Below are positions 1 to 8,055 of a DNA stretch of 64,000 nucleotides, one piece after another. Under the pieces are notes generated by a model. It was not told the DNA's origin, made no database searches, and saw nothing but the letters and a program-made list of their open reading frames with translations. Both the position numbers and the translations under genes were made by a program. The stretch is taken from positions 1-64,000 of the forward strand of contig JAFQQW010000021.1 in NCBI GenBank assembly GCA_017410375.1, written 5' to 3'. The DNA comes from Clostridia bacterium (GTDB lineage Bacteria > Bacillota > Clostridia > RGIG6154). Within the stretch, counting starts at the first letter, position 1, and each line of letters begins with the position of its first letter.

Positions 1-16
1 GGAAAAAATGTTTGGA

Positions 17-106
17 ATGGACAAACTGAGCCCAAACCGCGATATAGCGCGGTTTGGGGTTACCCGAAGGCGTACAAAGGTACGTCGAGAGGCGAAGTTT
101 GTTCAT
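17..106. repeat. Three-stem palindromic element with CGTAC hairpin (copy 1)
   Basis: Three nested inverted repeats are visible. A closing stem pairs 17-27 with 96-106, with one G-U pair. A perfect 11-bp hairpin pairs 31-41 with 48-58, and a small hairpin, CGTAC-AAAG-GTACG, lies at 71-84. Folded as RNA this would be a three-way junction. The small hairpin and its flank (GGCGTACARAGGTACG) recur at 15118-15132 inside a different closing stem. It could be a small non-coding RNA, a REP/MITE-like palindrome or part of a leader. The upstream context lies outside the window, so the class is not assigned. Confidence 0.5.
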
Positions 107-126
107 AGCAAAAACGCATTTATCAA

Positions 127-160
127 AAGAAAACACGCAAAGTTTTGCGTGTTTTCTTCA
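127..160. terminator. Hairpin terminator-like structure
   Basis: A 15-bp perfect stem (127-141 with 144-158) closes on a 2-nt loop and is A-rich on the left and T-rich on the right. It probably ends a transcript coming from outside the window or the palindromic element just before it. The rest of 161-261 is AT-rich with no convincing gene; the open frame at 8-307 has no family resemblance and overlaps these structures. Confidence 0.5.
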
Positions 161-261
161 TTTGGTGTTGTTCTTGTAAGTTTGTACAAACTTTGTTTGC
201 CTTTATACTCGCGTTTTTGCGGTCCGGACTTTTTTTACATTCCCTTTTTTAAAAATTTCTG

Positions 262-290
262 TTGTCAAAAGCAGATTTGTGTGTTAGAAT
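262..290 (+). promoter_or_regulatory. Sigma-A promoter of cysK
   Basis: TTGTCA at 262-267 and TAGAAT at 285-290 are separated by 17 bp. The predicted start point lies about 25 bp before the cysK ribosome site. No T-box or other long leader fits between promoter and gene. Confidence 0.65.
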
Positions 291-323
291 ATAGTATATA
301 TATTTAATGAGGTGAACAGCAAC

Positions 324-1253
324 ATGATATGCAATAATATTCTAGAAGCAATGGGGAATACGCCCATCATTCGTCTTTCAAATATGACAGATGGCGAAAG
401 TGCTGAGATTTTAGTCAAATTTGAAGGATTGAATGTGGGTGGCTCCATCAAAACCCGAACGGCATATAATATGATTTTGGATGCCGAGAAAAAGGGCTTG
501 ATACATAAAGATACAATTATTGTAGAACCTACAAGCGGAAATCAGGGTATCGGACTTGCGTTGGTTGGCGCGGTTCGGGGATACAAAACCAAAATTATTA
601 TGCCGGATTCTGTAAGCGAAGAACGCAGAAAGCTTGTTCAGCATTACGGCGCAGAAGTGGTTCTGATTCATGATGCAGGCAACATCGGTGCATGTATCGA
701 AGAATGTTTAGAGACAGCACTCCGTATGCAGAGAGAGAATAAAAATGTATTTGTACCTCAGCAGTTCGAAAATCCTGCAAACGTTGCGATACAAAGAGAA
801 AGAACCGGTGTTGAAATTTTAGAACAGGTTGGAAAGCCGATTCACGGTTTTTGCTCGGGCATCGGCACAGGCGGTACCATTACCGGCATTGGCGAAACGT
901 TAAAAAGCAAAAATCCTGATATCGAAATCTGGGCAGTTGAGCCTGAGCATGCTGCAATGCTCTCGGGTGGATCTATCGGTACCCATTTGCAAATGGGCAT
1001 CGGCGACGGTATCATTCCTGCCATTTTAAATCAGGAAATTTATAACGATATCTGTATTATTAAAGATGAAGAAGCCATTCAGACCTCCAAGGATTTAGCA
1101 TCCAAAGAAGGAATAATGTGTGGCATCTCCAGCGGCACAAATGTGGCGGCAGCAATGAAGCTTGCCCAAAAATTAGGCAAAGGCAAAACCGTTGTAACCG
1201 TTCTTCCCGATACCGCTGAACGATATTTCTCTACACCACTTTTTGAAGATTGA
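324..1253 (+). CDS. cysK: Cysteine synthase A family (O-acetylserine sulfhydrylase)
   Basis: A PLP-dependent beta-substitution enzyme of 309 residues, expected to make cysteine from O-acetylserine and sulfide in the cytoplasm. The PLP lysine is K43 in GGSIKTR, where the family usually has SVKDR. The substrate loop is PTSGNQG at 69-75, with Gln74 where Thr is usual. The phosphate-binding loop GTGGTITG and the C-terminal ERYFSTPLF are typical of CysK. The ATG at 324 is chosen because GAGGTG (309-314) sits correctly before it; a GTG at 312 would overlap that site. The gene is monocistronic, with its own promoter and terminator. The loop changes leave some doubt about exact substrate. Its partner cysE lies at 42976. 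Confidence 0.85.
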   Translation: MICNNILEAMGNTPIIRLSNMTDGESAEILVKFEGLNVGGSIKTRTAYNMILDAEKKGLIHKDTIIVEPTSGNQGIGLALVGAVRGYKTKIIMPDSVSEERRKLVQHYGAEVVLIHDAGNIGACIEECLETALRMQRENKNVFVPQQFENPANVAIQRERTGVEILEQVGKPIHGFCSGIGTGGTITGIGETLKSKNPDIEIWAVEPEHAAMLSGGSIGTHLQMGIGDGIIPAILNQEIYNDICIIKDEEAIQTSKDLASKEGIMCGISSGTNVAAAMKLAQKLGKGKTVVTVLPDTAERYFSTPLFED

Positions 1254-1254
1254 A

Positions 1255-1282
1255 AAACGAAGGCATATGCCTTCGTTTTTTT
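1255..1282. terminator. Bidirectional terminator between cysK and the LuxR-type gene
   Basis: An 11-bp hairpin (AACGAAGGCAT / ATGCCTTCGTT) is followed by a run of T and preceded by a run of A. It lies between two convergent genes and can serve both. Confidence 0.8.
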
Positions 1283-2309
1283 ATTTATAATATTCTTTTA
1301 AAGACTTAACAAGCTCTTGCTTGGAAACTTTTCCGGTAATCTCCAAAAATTTCTTTGCACGGTATTTTACCGAGCTTTCCGAAATAAAACATTTTTCTGA
1401 AATTTGCGCATAGTTTTTTCCATCTAATACAAGTCTTAAAATCTGAATATCAAGCTCATCGCAATGCTTCAACAGATTATCTATTTTTAGCAAGTTCATC
1501 ATCTCATCATCCTGGTAAAACGGGAAAGATGGTGCTTCTGTTTTTAAAACAGAAGCCGTTTGTGTGCTTGGAAATATATCAGTTTTGTAGCTTTGTGTAA
1601 TGGTCATACATGAAATATTGTTCTGATTTCTACATGCATCTGCTATTAAAAGCGCTGCTTGTCCTAATGTATCATACTGCGTATCAATCGATATAATTTG
1701 CTTTGAAAGCTCTGCATTCTCAAAATTTTTTGTACAGGAAATAATTGTAATTTTATCTGAAATCTCCGGAAATGATGCATTCAGCTTTTGTGCAAGCGAG
1801 GTCGCAGCCAAACCGTTAACGCATATCACGGTATTCACGTTACCAATATAAGGTACAAAAGAAGCAAAGCATTTATCCAGCGAACCCAAGTTATAAAAAA
1901 CAGGAGCATCCGGTGAAAATCGGTTAAAACCTTCTAAACGCACCGTGTCAGAAACAGAATCCGGGTTTACACCGTAAAGCGCAACATTTCCGGGAAAGCA
2001 TTGCAAAAGGTGCTCCATCAGACAATTTAAATCCGTATATACACTGTGATACTTTCCGTTTATTTGTTGTGTGCGCGGTGCAAAAAGAACAGGCGTTACG
2101 CCAAGCGAATTAGCGTAACAGACAATGTTGTTAAGCCAAACCGGGTTTGTTCCTAAAACAAAAAGAGTATCTTTTTTCATCAAACCGGATTCAGATTGTA
2201 TTTCTGTGTATTTTTTTCTTCTTTTTTTCAGTGCGGAAAGCAATCCACTCAGAATCTCTTCGCACCATACGCTTTGACGGAAAGGCGTCTCACATATAAT
2301 TCTGAACAT
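1281..2309 (-). CDS. Transcriptional regulator: periplasmic-binding-like domain plus C-terminal LuxR-type HTH
   Basis: A 342-residue protein with no signal peptide. The C-terminal ~65 residues (LDIQILRLVLDGKNYAQISE onward, then SVKYRAKKFLE) read as a LuxR/GerE helix-turn-helix. Residues ~45-240 alternate hydrophobic strands and helices (TLFVLGTNP, GNVALYGVNP, NTVICVNGLAATSLA) like the LacI/periplasmic-binding fold. A ligand domain in front of a LuxR HTH is the reverse of the LacI layout. The start at 2309 has GAGGCGGTG before it. The gene is divergent from the sugar-acid dehydratase operon and probably controls it in response to a small molecule. The domain assignment of the middle part is by eye. 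Confidence 0.6.
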   Translation of the reverse strand: MFRIICETPFRQSVWCEEILSGLLSALKKRRKKYTEIQSESGLMKKDTLFVLGTNPVWLNNIVCYANSLGVTPVLFAPRTQQINGKYHSVYTDLNCLMEHLLQCFPGNVALYGVNPDSVSDTVRLEGFNRFSPDAPVFYNLGSLDKCFASFVPYIGNVNTVICVNGLAATSLAQKLNASFPEISDKITIISCTKNFENAELSKQIISIDTQYDTLGQAALLIADACRNQNNISCMTITQSYKTDIFPSTQTASVLKTEAPSFPFYQDDEMMNLLKIDNLLKHCDELDIQILRLVLDGKNYAQISEKCFISESSVKYRAKKFLEITGKVSKQELVKSLKEYYK

Positions 2310-2329
2310 GGTATCACCGCCTCTTTTCT

Positions 2330-2358
2330 ATTTTATCACATACAAAAAAGTTCGTCAA
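2330..2358 (-). promoter_or_regulatory. Sigma-A promoter of the LuxR-type regulator
   Basis: Read on the minus strand, TTGACG (2358-2353) and TAAAAT (2335-2330) are 17 bp apart and lie just upstream of the regulator's ribosome site. Confidence 0.6.
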
Positions 2359-2402
2359 GGCGAAAAAGTTTGTTGCGAATTGCTGAAAAATAGTATTGTT
2401 TC

Positions 2403-2435
2403 TTGTAAATATATGCGTTACTCTATATTATAGAG
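2403..2435 (+). promoter_or_regulatory. Promoter with overlapping palindromic operator before the dehydratase operon
   Basis: TTGTAA at 2403-2408 and TATTAT at 2426-2431 are 17 bp apart. The -10 lies inside a perfect 15-bp palindrome, CTCTATA-T-TATAGAG, at 2421-2435. A dyad centred on the -10 is a natural repressor site; the divergently encoded LuxR-type regulator is the obvious candidate to bind it. Binding is inference. Confidence 0.5.
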
Positions 2436-2455
2436 ATAAATTAAGGAGTGATATC

Positions 2456-3607
2456 ATGAAAATAACAAAGCTGGAACTCATCCATGTTAAGCCGCGCTGG
2501 ATGTTTCTTAAAATGCATACAGATAAAGATATTATTGGTCTTGGTGAACCGATTTTAGAAGGACATGCACATTCAGTAGAAGCGGTTATACATGAATTTG
2601 AAGACTACCTCATCGGGAAAGACCCGATGCAAATCGAACACCATGTGCAAGCATTATACCGGGGTGGTTTTTATCGGGGCGGTCCTTTGATGCTTTCTGC
2701 AATTAGCGGTATTGAACAAGCAATGTGGGATATCAAGGGAAAATATTACAATTGTCCCGTTTACGAAATGTTAGGCGGAAAATGTCGCGATAAAATCCGC
2801 ATGTATACTCACATCAAGCTTGCAGGTGTTGCAGGAGAATTTCCTATTGAGCAAATGCTTTCCATGGCAGATGAACGATTAAAAGAAGGATATACCGCAC
2901 TAAAATATTCTATTATTCCACCTATCAAACAAATCGAAACACCCGAAAACATGCAAAAGCATGTAGAACGTTTTAAAAAAGTGCGCGAAAGAATCGGAAA
3001 CAGTGTAGACCTTGCAATTGATTTCCATGGCAGAGTATCTCCTGCACTTTCCACTCGCTTGGCGGAAGAATTGAAACCTTATTATCCCATGTTCATCGAA
3101 GAACCCTGTCTGCCTGAAAATGTGGACAGTATGGTCACAATTGCCCGTTCAACCTCTATTCCCATTGCGGCTGGAGAACGCCTGTTTGGGAAATGGCAGT
3201 ACAGAGAGTTGATTGAAAAGCAGGCAGTCAGTGTCATTCAGCCTGATTTGTGCCATGTTGGCGGCATATTTGAGGCAAGAAAGCTTGCATCCATGATTGA
3301 AATGTATTACGGCACCATTGCACCGCACAACCCATTAGGACCTATTTCGCTTGCATCGTGCTTACAGTTAGATGCCTGCGTCCCGAATTTTCTTGTACAG
3401 GAGCATCCGGGCAATCCGGATAAATCCGATTTGGGTGTTGGCTACATTAAAAAGCCCTTTGAAGTTAAAGGCGGATATATTGATGTGCCGGTTGGCCCCG
3501 GTCTTGGTGTTGAGCTTGATGAAGATGCTTTGAAAGACAAATTGTACGACGGAAAATGGACAACGCCGCGTCAATATTATGAAGACGGCAGCAACGCTGA
3601 GTGGTAA
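2456..3607 (+). CDS. Sugar-acid dehydratase of the enolase superfamily (galactonate dehydratase-like)
   Basis: A 383-residue mandelate racemase/muconate lactonizing family enzyme, closest in motif order to D-galactonate dehydratase (DgoD). Metal ligands are readable as D189 (AIDFHGR), E215 (FIEEP) and E241 (AAGERLF). General acid/base histidines are H191 and H291 (APHNPLGP). Spacing matches DgoD with a constant shift of six residues. It would dehydrate an acid sugar to a 2-keto-3-deoxy acid in the cytoplasm. The ATG at 2456 follows AAGGAGTG; the longer frame from 2396 overlaps the promoter. It forms an operon with the SDR gene 10 bp downstream. The exact sugar acid cannot be read from sequence. 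Confidence 0.75.
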   Translation: MKITKLELIHVKPRWMFLKMHTDKDIIGLGEPILEGHAHSVEAVIHEFEDYLIGKDPMQIEHHVQALYRGGFYRGGPLMLSAISGIEQAMWDIKGKYYNCPVYEMLGGKCRDKIRMYTHIKLAGVAGEFPIEQMLSMADERLKEGYTALKYSIIPPIKQIETPENMQKHVERFKKVRERIGNSVDLAIDFHGRVSPALSTRLAEELKPYYPMFIEEPCLPENVDSMVTIARSTSIPIAAGERLFGKWQYRELIEKQAVSVIQPDLCHVGGIFEARKLASMIEMYYGTIAPHNPLGPISLASCLQLDACVPNFLVQEHPGNPDKSDLGVGYIKKPFEVKGGYIDVPVGPGLGVELDEDALKDKLYDGKWTTPRQYYEDGSNAEW

Positions 3608-3617
3608 GGAGAAACAT

Positions 3618-4382
3618 ATGAATAAATCAGTTTTTGTAACAGGAGCAGCATACGGCACAGGATATACAATCGCAGAAACCTTTGCCAAAGAAGGATATAA
3701 TGTTTTTATCAGTGGCAGAGTTTCGGAAAAAGTAGATTCTGCAGTACAAACATTAAAAGATACCTATGGTGTGTATGTAAAAGGATATCAAACCATTACC
3801 TTTGATCAGAAAGAAACCACCGCTATATTTGAAGACATCCGTAAAAACGGCTTTTTATTGGATGTTTTGGTATTGAATGCTGCAAATCTTGGTATCGGAC
3901 AAAACAGCCTTGAAGTGGATATCGAAGCGTTTATGGATGTTTACCGCATCAATGTCGCCTGGAATTTTATGATGTCAAGAGAAGCAGCAAAACAAATGAA
4001 AGAAAAGCAAAAAGGTTCTATTGTTTTTATTACATCCAATTCTGCTTTGCGCGTAACCGAAAACCGATGTGCGTACTGTTCATCTAAAAGCGCTATTCTT
4101 GCTATGTCCAAATCCTTTGCAGTGGACTGGGGGAAATATGGTATTCGCTCCAATTGCGTGCTTCCCGGCATGATAAAAACAAGTCGGTGGTACAACAATG
4201 AAAACGATGTAAAAAACTCACTTGCAAACAAAACACCAATTCGTGATATAGCAGAGTTTCAGGATATCGCAGATGCTGTTATGTACTTTGCATCCGATAT
4301 GTCCCGTAATACTACCGGTGCTGAGCTTGTGGTTGACGGTGGTATGCTCGCACAGCTTACGCCGAATTTGAATAACCAATAG
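3618..4382 (+). CDS. Short-chain dehydrogenase/reductase (classical SDR)
   Basis: A 254-residue NAD(P)-dependent oxidoreductase. The N-terminal nucleotide motif reads TGAAYGTGY (family TGxxxGxG), the structural motif is LNAAN (family NNAG), and the active-site pair is Y153 and K157 in YCSSK, with the catalytic serine in ITSNS. The C-terminal GAELVVDGG is typical of the class. The start at 3618 is preceded by AAGGAG and lies 10 bp after the dehydratase stop, so the two are co-transcribed. It probably oxidises or reduces a sugar or sugar acid in the same pathway. Confidence 0.8.
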   Translation: MNKSVFVTGAAYGTGYTIAETFAKEGYNVFISGRVSEKVDSAVQTLKDTYGVYVKGYQTITFDQKETTAIFEDIRKNGFLLDVLVLNAANLGIGQNSLEVDIEAFMDVYRINVAWNFMMSREAAKQMKEKQKGSIVFITSNSALRVTENRCAYCSSKSAILAMSKSFAVDWGKYGIRSNCVLPGMIKTSRWYNNENDVKNSLANKTPIRDIAEFQDIADAVMYFASDMSRNTTGAELVVDGGMLAQLTPNLNNQ

Positions 4383-4383
4383 C

Positions 4384-4412
4384 TTGATTTTCGAATTAAA
4401 TTGTGTTATACT
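4384..4412 (+). promoter_or_regulatory. Sigma-A promoter of the UPF0291 gene
   Basis: TTGATT (4384-4389) and TATACT (4407-4412) with 17 bp between. The -35 begins two bases after the SDR stop codon, so the small gene has its own transcript. Confidence 0.6.
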
Positions 4413-4440
4413 AAACTAAACATAGTTTGAGGTGATTTTT

Positions 4441-4671
4441 ATGACAGAACTGATTAAAAGAATCAATGAATTGGCTAAAAAGTCCAGAGAAGAAGGGTTA
4501 ACCGAAACGGAAAAGGATGAACAAGCAGAGCTTCGCCAAAAATACATTCAGGCATTCCGTCAGGGTTTTACAAATACCATGGAAAGTGTCTATATTATGG
4601 ACGAACATGGCAACAAAAAGAAAGTGGAACGCAAAGGTAAAAAGCATACCGGCGTTAACAAAAAACAATAA
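4441..4671 (+). CDS. ynzC: UPF0291 / DUF896 family protein (YnzC-like)
   Basis: A small 76-residue highly charged helical protein with the family pattern: RINELAKKSREEGLTETEK, then ELRQKYIQAFRQGF, then a lysine-rich tail. It matches the YnzC/UPF0291 family of Firmicutes, whose biochemical role is not established (B. subtilis ynzC is in the SOS-regulated yneA operon). There is no SOS box that I can see here. The ATG at 4441 is set by GAGGTG at 4429-4434; a GTG at 4432 lies inside that site. Confidence 0.75.
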   Translation: MTELIKRINELAKKSREEGLTETEKDEQAELRQKYIQAFRQGFTNTMESVYIMDEHGNKKKVERKGKKHTGVNKKQ

Positions 4672-4689
4672 AGTAAACTTTATACAAGA

Positions 4690-4721
4690 AAGGTCGTAGC
4701 ATTTTGCTACGACCTTTTTTA
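4690..4721. terminator. Bidirectional terminator between ynzC and argH
   Basis: An 11-bp stem (AGGTCGTAGCA / TGCTACGACCT) with a TTT loop, followed by six T and flanked by A on the other side, between convergent genes. Confidence 0.85.
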
Positions 4722-4723
4722 AG

Positions 4724-6100
4724 TTAAAATTTACTTAAAAACGCTTTACCGTTTTGAATAGCTGTTTCAACTGCTTCTTTTGCGGGACCTCCGTAAATCT
4801 TTCTTTCATTTACACAAGTCTCCAACGAAATGGCATCATACACATCCTCTTCAATCAGAGGGGAGAATTCTTTAAATTCGTCAATGGTCAAATCCTCTAG
4901 AGCTTTATCTTTTGAAATGCAGTAAAAAACAGTTTTTCCTGAAATGCTGTGTGCTTCTCTGAACGGAATACCTTTTTTTACCAGATAATCCGCATAGTCG
5001 GTGGCATTTGTGAATCCGCCCGCCGCACCTTTTCTTAAATTATCTTTCTTTAAGGTGATGGTTGCGAGCATATCGGTGAACACAGGCAGACACATTTTAA
5101 TGGTGTCTACACCATCAAAAATTGCTTCCTTGTCTTCCTGCATATCTTTGTTGTATGCAAGCGGAATGCCTTTCATAACCGTAAGAAGTGTCATTAAATC
5201 ACCAAATACGCGTCCCGATTTGCCGCGTACAAGCTCTGCAATATCAGGATTCTTCTTCTGCGGCATAATAGACGAGCCGGTTGAAAATGCATCGTCCATT
5301 TCTACATAAGAAAATTCATGAGAATTAAACAGAATCATTTCTTCACTCATACGACTTAAATGAACCGAAATCAAAGACAAAGCAGAAAGCAATTCAATGG
5401 CAAAATCTCTGTCCGAAACACCGTCTAAGCTGTTTTCGGTTATGGAAGCAAACCCCAACTGTTCTGCCACAAACAAACGGTCGAGCGGGAAGGTTGTTCC
5501 TGCAAGCGCCCCCGAGCCTAAAGGCATAACATCTGTTCTTTTATACACATCCTGCAACCGTTCAAGGTCACGCTTGAACATCTGAAAATATGCCATTAAA
5601 TAATGGGCAAATGTGATGGACTGAGCTTTTTGCAGATGGGTATAACCTGCCATAATGGTGTCCTTGTTTTTGTCTGCCATATCCAGAATGGTTTCTAAAA
5701 GCTTTTTAAGCATCCCTGAAATTTCAACAATTTCATCCTTTACATACATACGGATATCCAAAGCTACCTGATCGTTTCTGCTTCTGCCGGTGTGCAGTTT
5801 TTTACCCACATCACCAATGCGCTCAATCAGAATGGTTTCTACGTTCATGTGAATATCTTCAGCGTCAATCATGAATTCTACTTTACCGGCTTCTACATCT
5901 GCAAGAATTTCTTTTAACGTTTTGCAAATCAGAGCACTTTCGTCTTCGGAAATAATGCCCACTTTGCCAAGCATGGTAGCATGTGCAATCGACCCTGTGA
6001 TATCCTGCTTATAAAGGCGAGCATCAAAGGAGATAGAGGAATTAAAATCATCCACCTTTTTATCGGTTGCTTTGTTAAACCGACCGCCCCAAAGTTTCAT
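4724..6100 (-). CDS. argH: Argininosuccinate lyase
   Basis: A 458-residue fumarase/aspartase-superfamily enzyme that splits argininosuccinate into arginine and fumarate, the last step of arginine synthesis. It begins MKLWGGRFNKATD, the standard ArgH N terminus, and carries the signature loop GSSIMPQKKNPD with the catalytic serine. The TTG-initiated longer frame from 6118 is rejected because AAAGGA before the ATG at 6100 fits. The gene follows argG by 57 bp on the same strand, with a hairpin terminator in the gap, so argH is probably expressed at a lower level by readthrough or from its own weak promoter. Confidence 0.95.
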   Translation of the reverse strand: MKLWGGRFNKATDKKVDDFNSSISFDARLYKQDITGSIAHATMLGKVGIISEDESALICKTLKEILADVEAGKVEFMIDAEDIHMNVETILIERIGDVGKKLHTGRSRNDQVALDIRMYVKDEIVEISGMLKKLLETILDMADKNKDTIMAGYTHLQKAQSITFAHYLMAYFQMFKRDLERLQDVYKRTDVMPLGSGALAGTTFPLDRLFVAEQLGFASITENSLDGVSDRDFAIELLSALSLISVHLSRMSEEMILFNSHEFSYVEMDDAFSTGSSIMPQKKNPDIAELVRGKSGRVFGDLMTLLTVMKGIPLAYNKDMQEDKEAIFDGVDTIKMCLPVFTDMLATITLKKDNLRKGAAGGFTNATDYADYLVKKGIPFREAHSISGKTVFYCISKDKALEDLTIDEFKEFSPLIEEDVYDAISLETCVNERKIYGGPAKEAVETAIQNGKAFLSKF

Positions 6101-6117
6101 AACAATCGTTCCTTTCA

Positions 6118-6150
6118 ATAAAAAAGCGGAACGAAAGGGTTCCGCTTTTC
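6118..6150 (-). terminator. Intercistronic hairpin between argG and argH
   Basis: An 11-bp stem (6122-6132 with 6139-6149) with a 6-nt loop, followed on the minus strand by a T run. It looks like a factor-independent terminator reading from argG towards argH and may attenuate the downstream gene. Confidence 0.6.
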
Positions 6151-6157
6151 AAAGCTA

Positions 6158-7372
6158 TTATTTTTTATTTCTCTTAAGCATGGTTGCACGGACTTTAAGC
6201 GGCAAACCAAACAGATTGATAAAGCCTGCAGAATCCTTCTGATCGTAAACTTCATCTTCAGAGAAGGTTGCGATATCTTCATCGTACAGAGAGTACGGAG
6301 ATTTTGCACCGGCAGGCATACAGTTGCCTTTGTAAAGCTTCATGCGAACGGTACCGGTTACAGTCTTCTGGGTTTCATCCACAAAGGCAGAAAGCGCTTC
6401 GCGTAAAGGTGTGTACCACAAACCGTCATATACCAAATCTGCAAACTTGTTTGCAACGTCTGCTTTATAGTGAAGAGTCTGCTTGTCTAAGCAGAGATAT
6501 TCAAGCTCTTTGTGTGCAGCATACAGAAGTGTACCACCGGGAGTTTCATAAACACCACGGCTCTTCATACCAACCAGACGGTTTTCAACGATATCATCAA
6601 TACCAACACCGTTTGCACCTGCAAGCTCGTTTGCTTTTTTCAAAAGCTCAACGGGGGAGTCATATTTAACACCGTCGATTGCTACCGGAACACCTTCTAC
6701 AAATTCGATTTCAGTGTATGTAGGAGTGTCGGGAGCAGATTCGGGAGAAACCATAAGCTTTAACAGCTTTTCATACTGGGGCTCGTTCCAGGGATTTTCC
6801 AAATCCATACCTTCGTGGGAAAGGTGCCAGATGTTTCTGTCCATGGAGTAGTTATCTTCTTTGGTAACAGGTACCGGAATACCGCGTGCTGCCGCATAAT
6901 CAATTTCTTCTTCACGGGATTTGATATCCCAGATTCTCCAGGGAGCTATAATCTTAAGATGCGGTGCCAGTGCTTTAATGGTCAGTTCAAAACGAACCTG
7001 GTCATTCCCTTTACCGGTACAGCCGTGGCAAATTGCGGTTGCGCCCTCGGCTTCTGCAATTTCAACCAAACGCTTTGCAATACACGGACGGGCATGAGAG
7101 GTACCTAAAAGATATTTTCCTTCATAAACTGCACCTGCTTTTAAAGTAGGCCAGATAAAATCTTTAACATATTCTTCCTGCAGATTCTCGATGTAAAGCT
7201 TGGATGCACCGGTCTTGAGTGCTTTTTCTTCTAGGCCTTCGGTTTCTTTACCCTGACCAACGTCACCGCAAACTGCGATAACCTCATAGTCGTAATTTTC
7301 TTTCAGCCACGGAATGATAATAGAAGTATCCAGACCGCCTGAATACGCAAGAATAACTTTTTCTTTTGACAT
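6158..7372 (-). CDS. argG: Argininosuccinate synthase
   Basis: A 404-residue ATP-pyrophosphatase that joins citrulline and aspartate to argininosuccinate. The PP-loop is AYSGGLDTS at residues ~9-17, and [13 protein letters not shown] and [10 protein letters not shown] are family signatures. Length is normal. The ATG at 7372 has CGGAGGAAA before it. It is first in an argGH transcript with a clear promoter 90 bp upstream. No argF, carbamoyl-phosphate synthase or argR gene is in the window. Confidence 0.95.
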   Translation of the reverse strand: MSKEKVILAYSGGLDTSIIIPWLKENYDYEVIAVCGDVGQGKETEGLEEKALKTGASKLYIENLQEEYVKDFIWPTLKAGAVYEGKYLLGTSHARPCIAKRLVEIAEAEGATAICHGCTGKGNDQVRFELTIKALAPHLKIIAPWRIWDIKSREEEIDYAAARGIPVPVTKEDNYSMDRNIWHLSHEGMDLENPWNEPQYEKLLKLMVSPESAPDTPTYTEIEFVEGVPVAIDGVKYDSPVELLKKANELAGANGVGIDDIVENRLVGMKSRGVYETPGGTLLYAAHKELEYLCLDKQTLHYKADVANKFADLVYDGLWYTPLREALSAFVDETQKTVTGTVRMKLYKGNCMPAGAKSPYSLYDEDIATFSEDEVYDQKDSAGFINLFGLPLKVRATMLKRNKK

Positions 7373-7394
7373 ATTGCATTTCCTCCGATTTTTT

Positions 7395-7420
7395 GGTAAA
7401 ATAGTAATTGATGTTTTACC
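7395..7420. promoter_or_regulatory. Inverted repeat in the argG leader
   Basis: GGTAAAA (7395-7401) and TTTTACC (7414-7420) form a 7-bp inverted repeat between the argG promoter and its ribosome site. It may be a regulator site or an mRNA hairpin. It does not match an ARG box I can defend. Confidence 0.3.
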
Positions 7421-7461
7421 TTTTTAATATCTTTCGACATTTTTTAAATTGTCTAAAGATG

Positions 7462-7490
7462 ATTATACAACACTTTTTACAAAAAATCAA
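7462..7490 (-). promoter_or_regulatory. Sigma-A promoter of argG
   Basis: Read on the minus strand, TTGATT (7490-7485) and TATAAT (7467-7462) are exactly 17 bp apart. Confidence 0.75.
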
Positions 7491-7547
7491 GGGTTAATTT
7501 TAATTTTTTATACATTTTTTGAAAAAATATACACTCGAGGTGCATAA

Positions 7548-8039
7548 ATGAGAATATTAGGAATTGATCCCGGGGTTGCAATTGTGGGGTATGGTGTGAT
7601 AGAATATACAAGTAATCAGTTTAAAGTGATTGATTACGGCAAAATCACAACACCTGCACACACTCCCTTGCCCAAGCGTTTAAAAATGGTATACGACAGC
7701 ATGACACAGCTGATTGCAACCTTTAATCCGGATGTGGTTGCCATTGAAGAGCTTTTCTTTAATACCAATGTTACTACTGCGATTGCAGTCGGTCATGCAA
7801 GAGGCGTGCTGGTCTTAGCAGCAGAAAACGCAAGCAAGCCAGTGGCAGAATACACACCGCTTCAGATAAAACAGGCGGTAGCCGGATATGGCAGAGCCGA
7901 TAAAAATCAGGTTCAGCAAATGGTGAAAATGTTTTTAAAATTAAATGAAATTCCAAAGCCCGACGACACAGCGGATGCATTGGCGGTGGCAATTTGCCAT
8001 GCGCACTCTGCATCTCTTTCAAATAAGCTTGGTCTTTAA
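7548..8039 (+). CDS. ruvC: Crossover junction endodeoxyribonuclease RuvC
   Basis: A 163-residue Holliday-junction resolvase. Catalytic acidic residues are readable: D7 in LGIDPG, E67 in VAIEEL, and D140 and D143 in KPDDTADALA. It cuts four-way junctions moved by RuvAB during recombination repair. GAGG sits 7 bp before the ATG. First gene of ruvC-ruvA-ruvB, with gaps of 16 and 12 bp. Confidence 0.95.
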   Translation: MRILGIDPGVAIVGYGVIEYTSNQFKVIDYGKITTPAHTPLPKRLKMVYDSMTQLIATFNPDVVAIEELFFNTNVTTAIAVGHARGVLVLAAENASKPVAEYTPLQIKQAVAGYGRADKNQVQQMVKMFLKLNEIPKPDDTADALAVAICHAHSASLSNKLGL

Positions 8040-8055
8040 CAAATAGGAGGTTTTT

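Noticed and set aside
8-307. 99-codon open frame at the left edge
   Set aside because: It runs through three palindromes, a terminator-like hairpin and the cysK promoter, has no family resemblance and no ribosome site at its start.
2396-2455. N-terminal extension of the dehydratase from an upstream ATG
   Set aside because: The extra codons cover the promoter and operator; AAGGAGTG before the ATG at 2456 decides the start.
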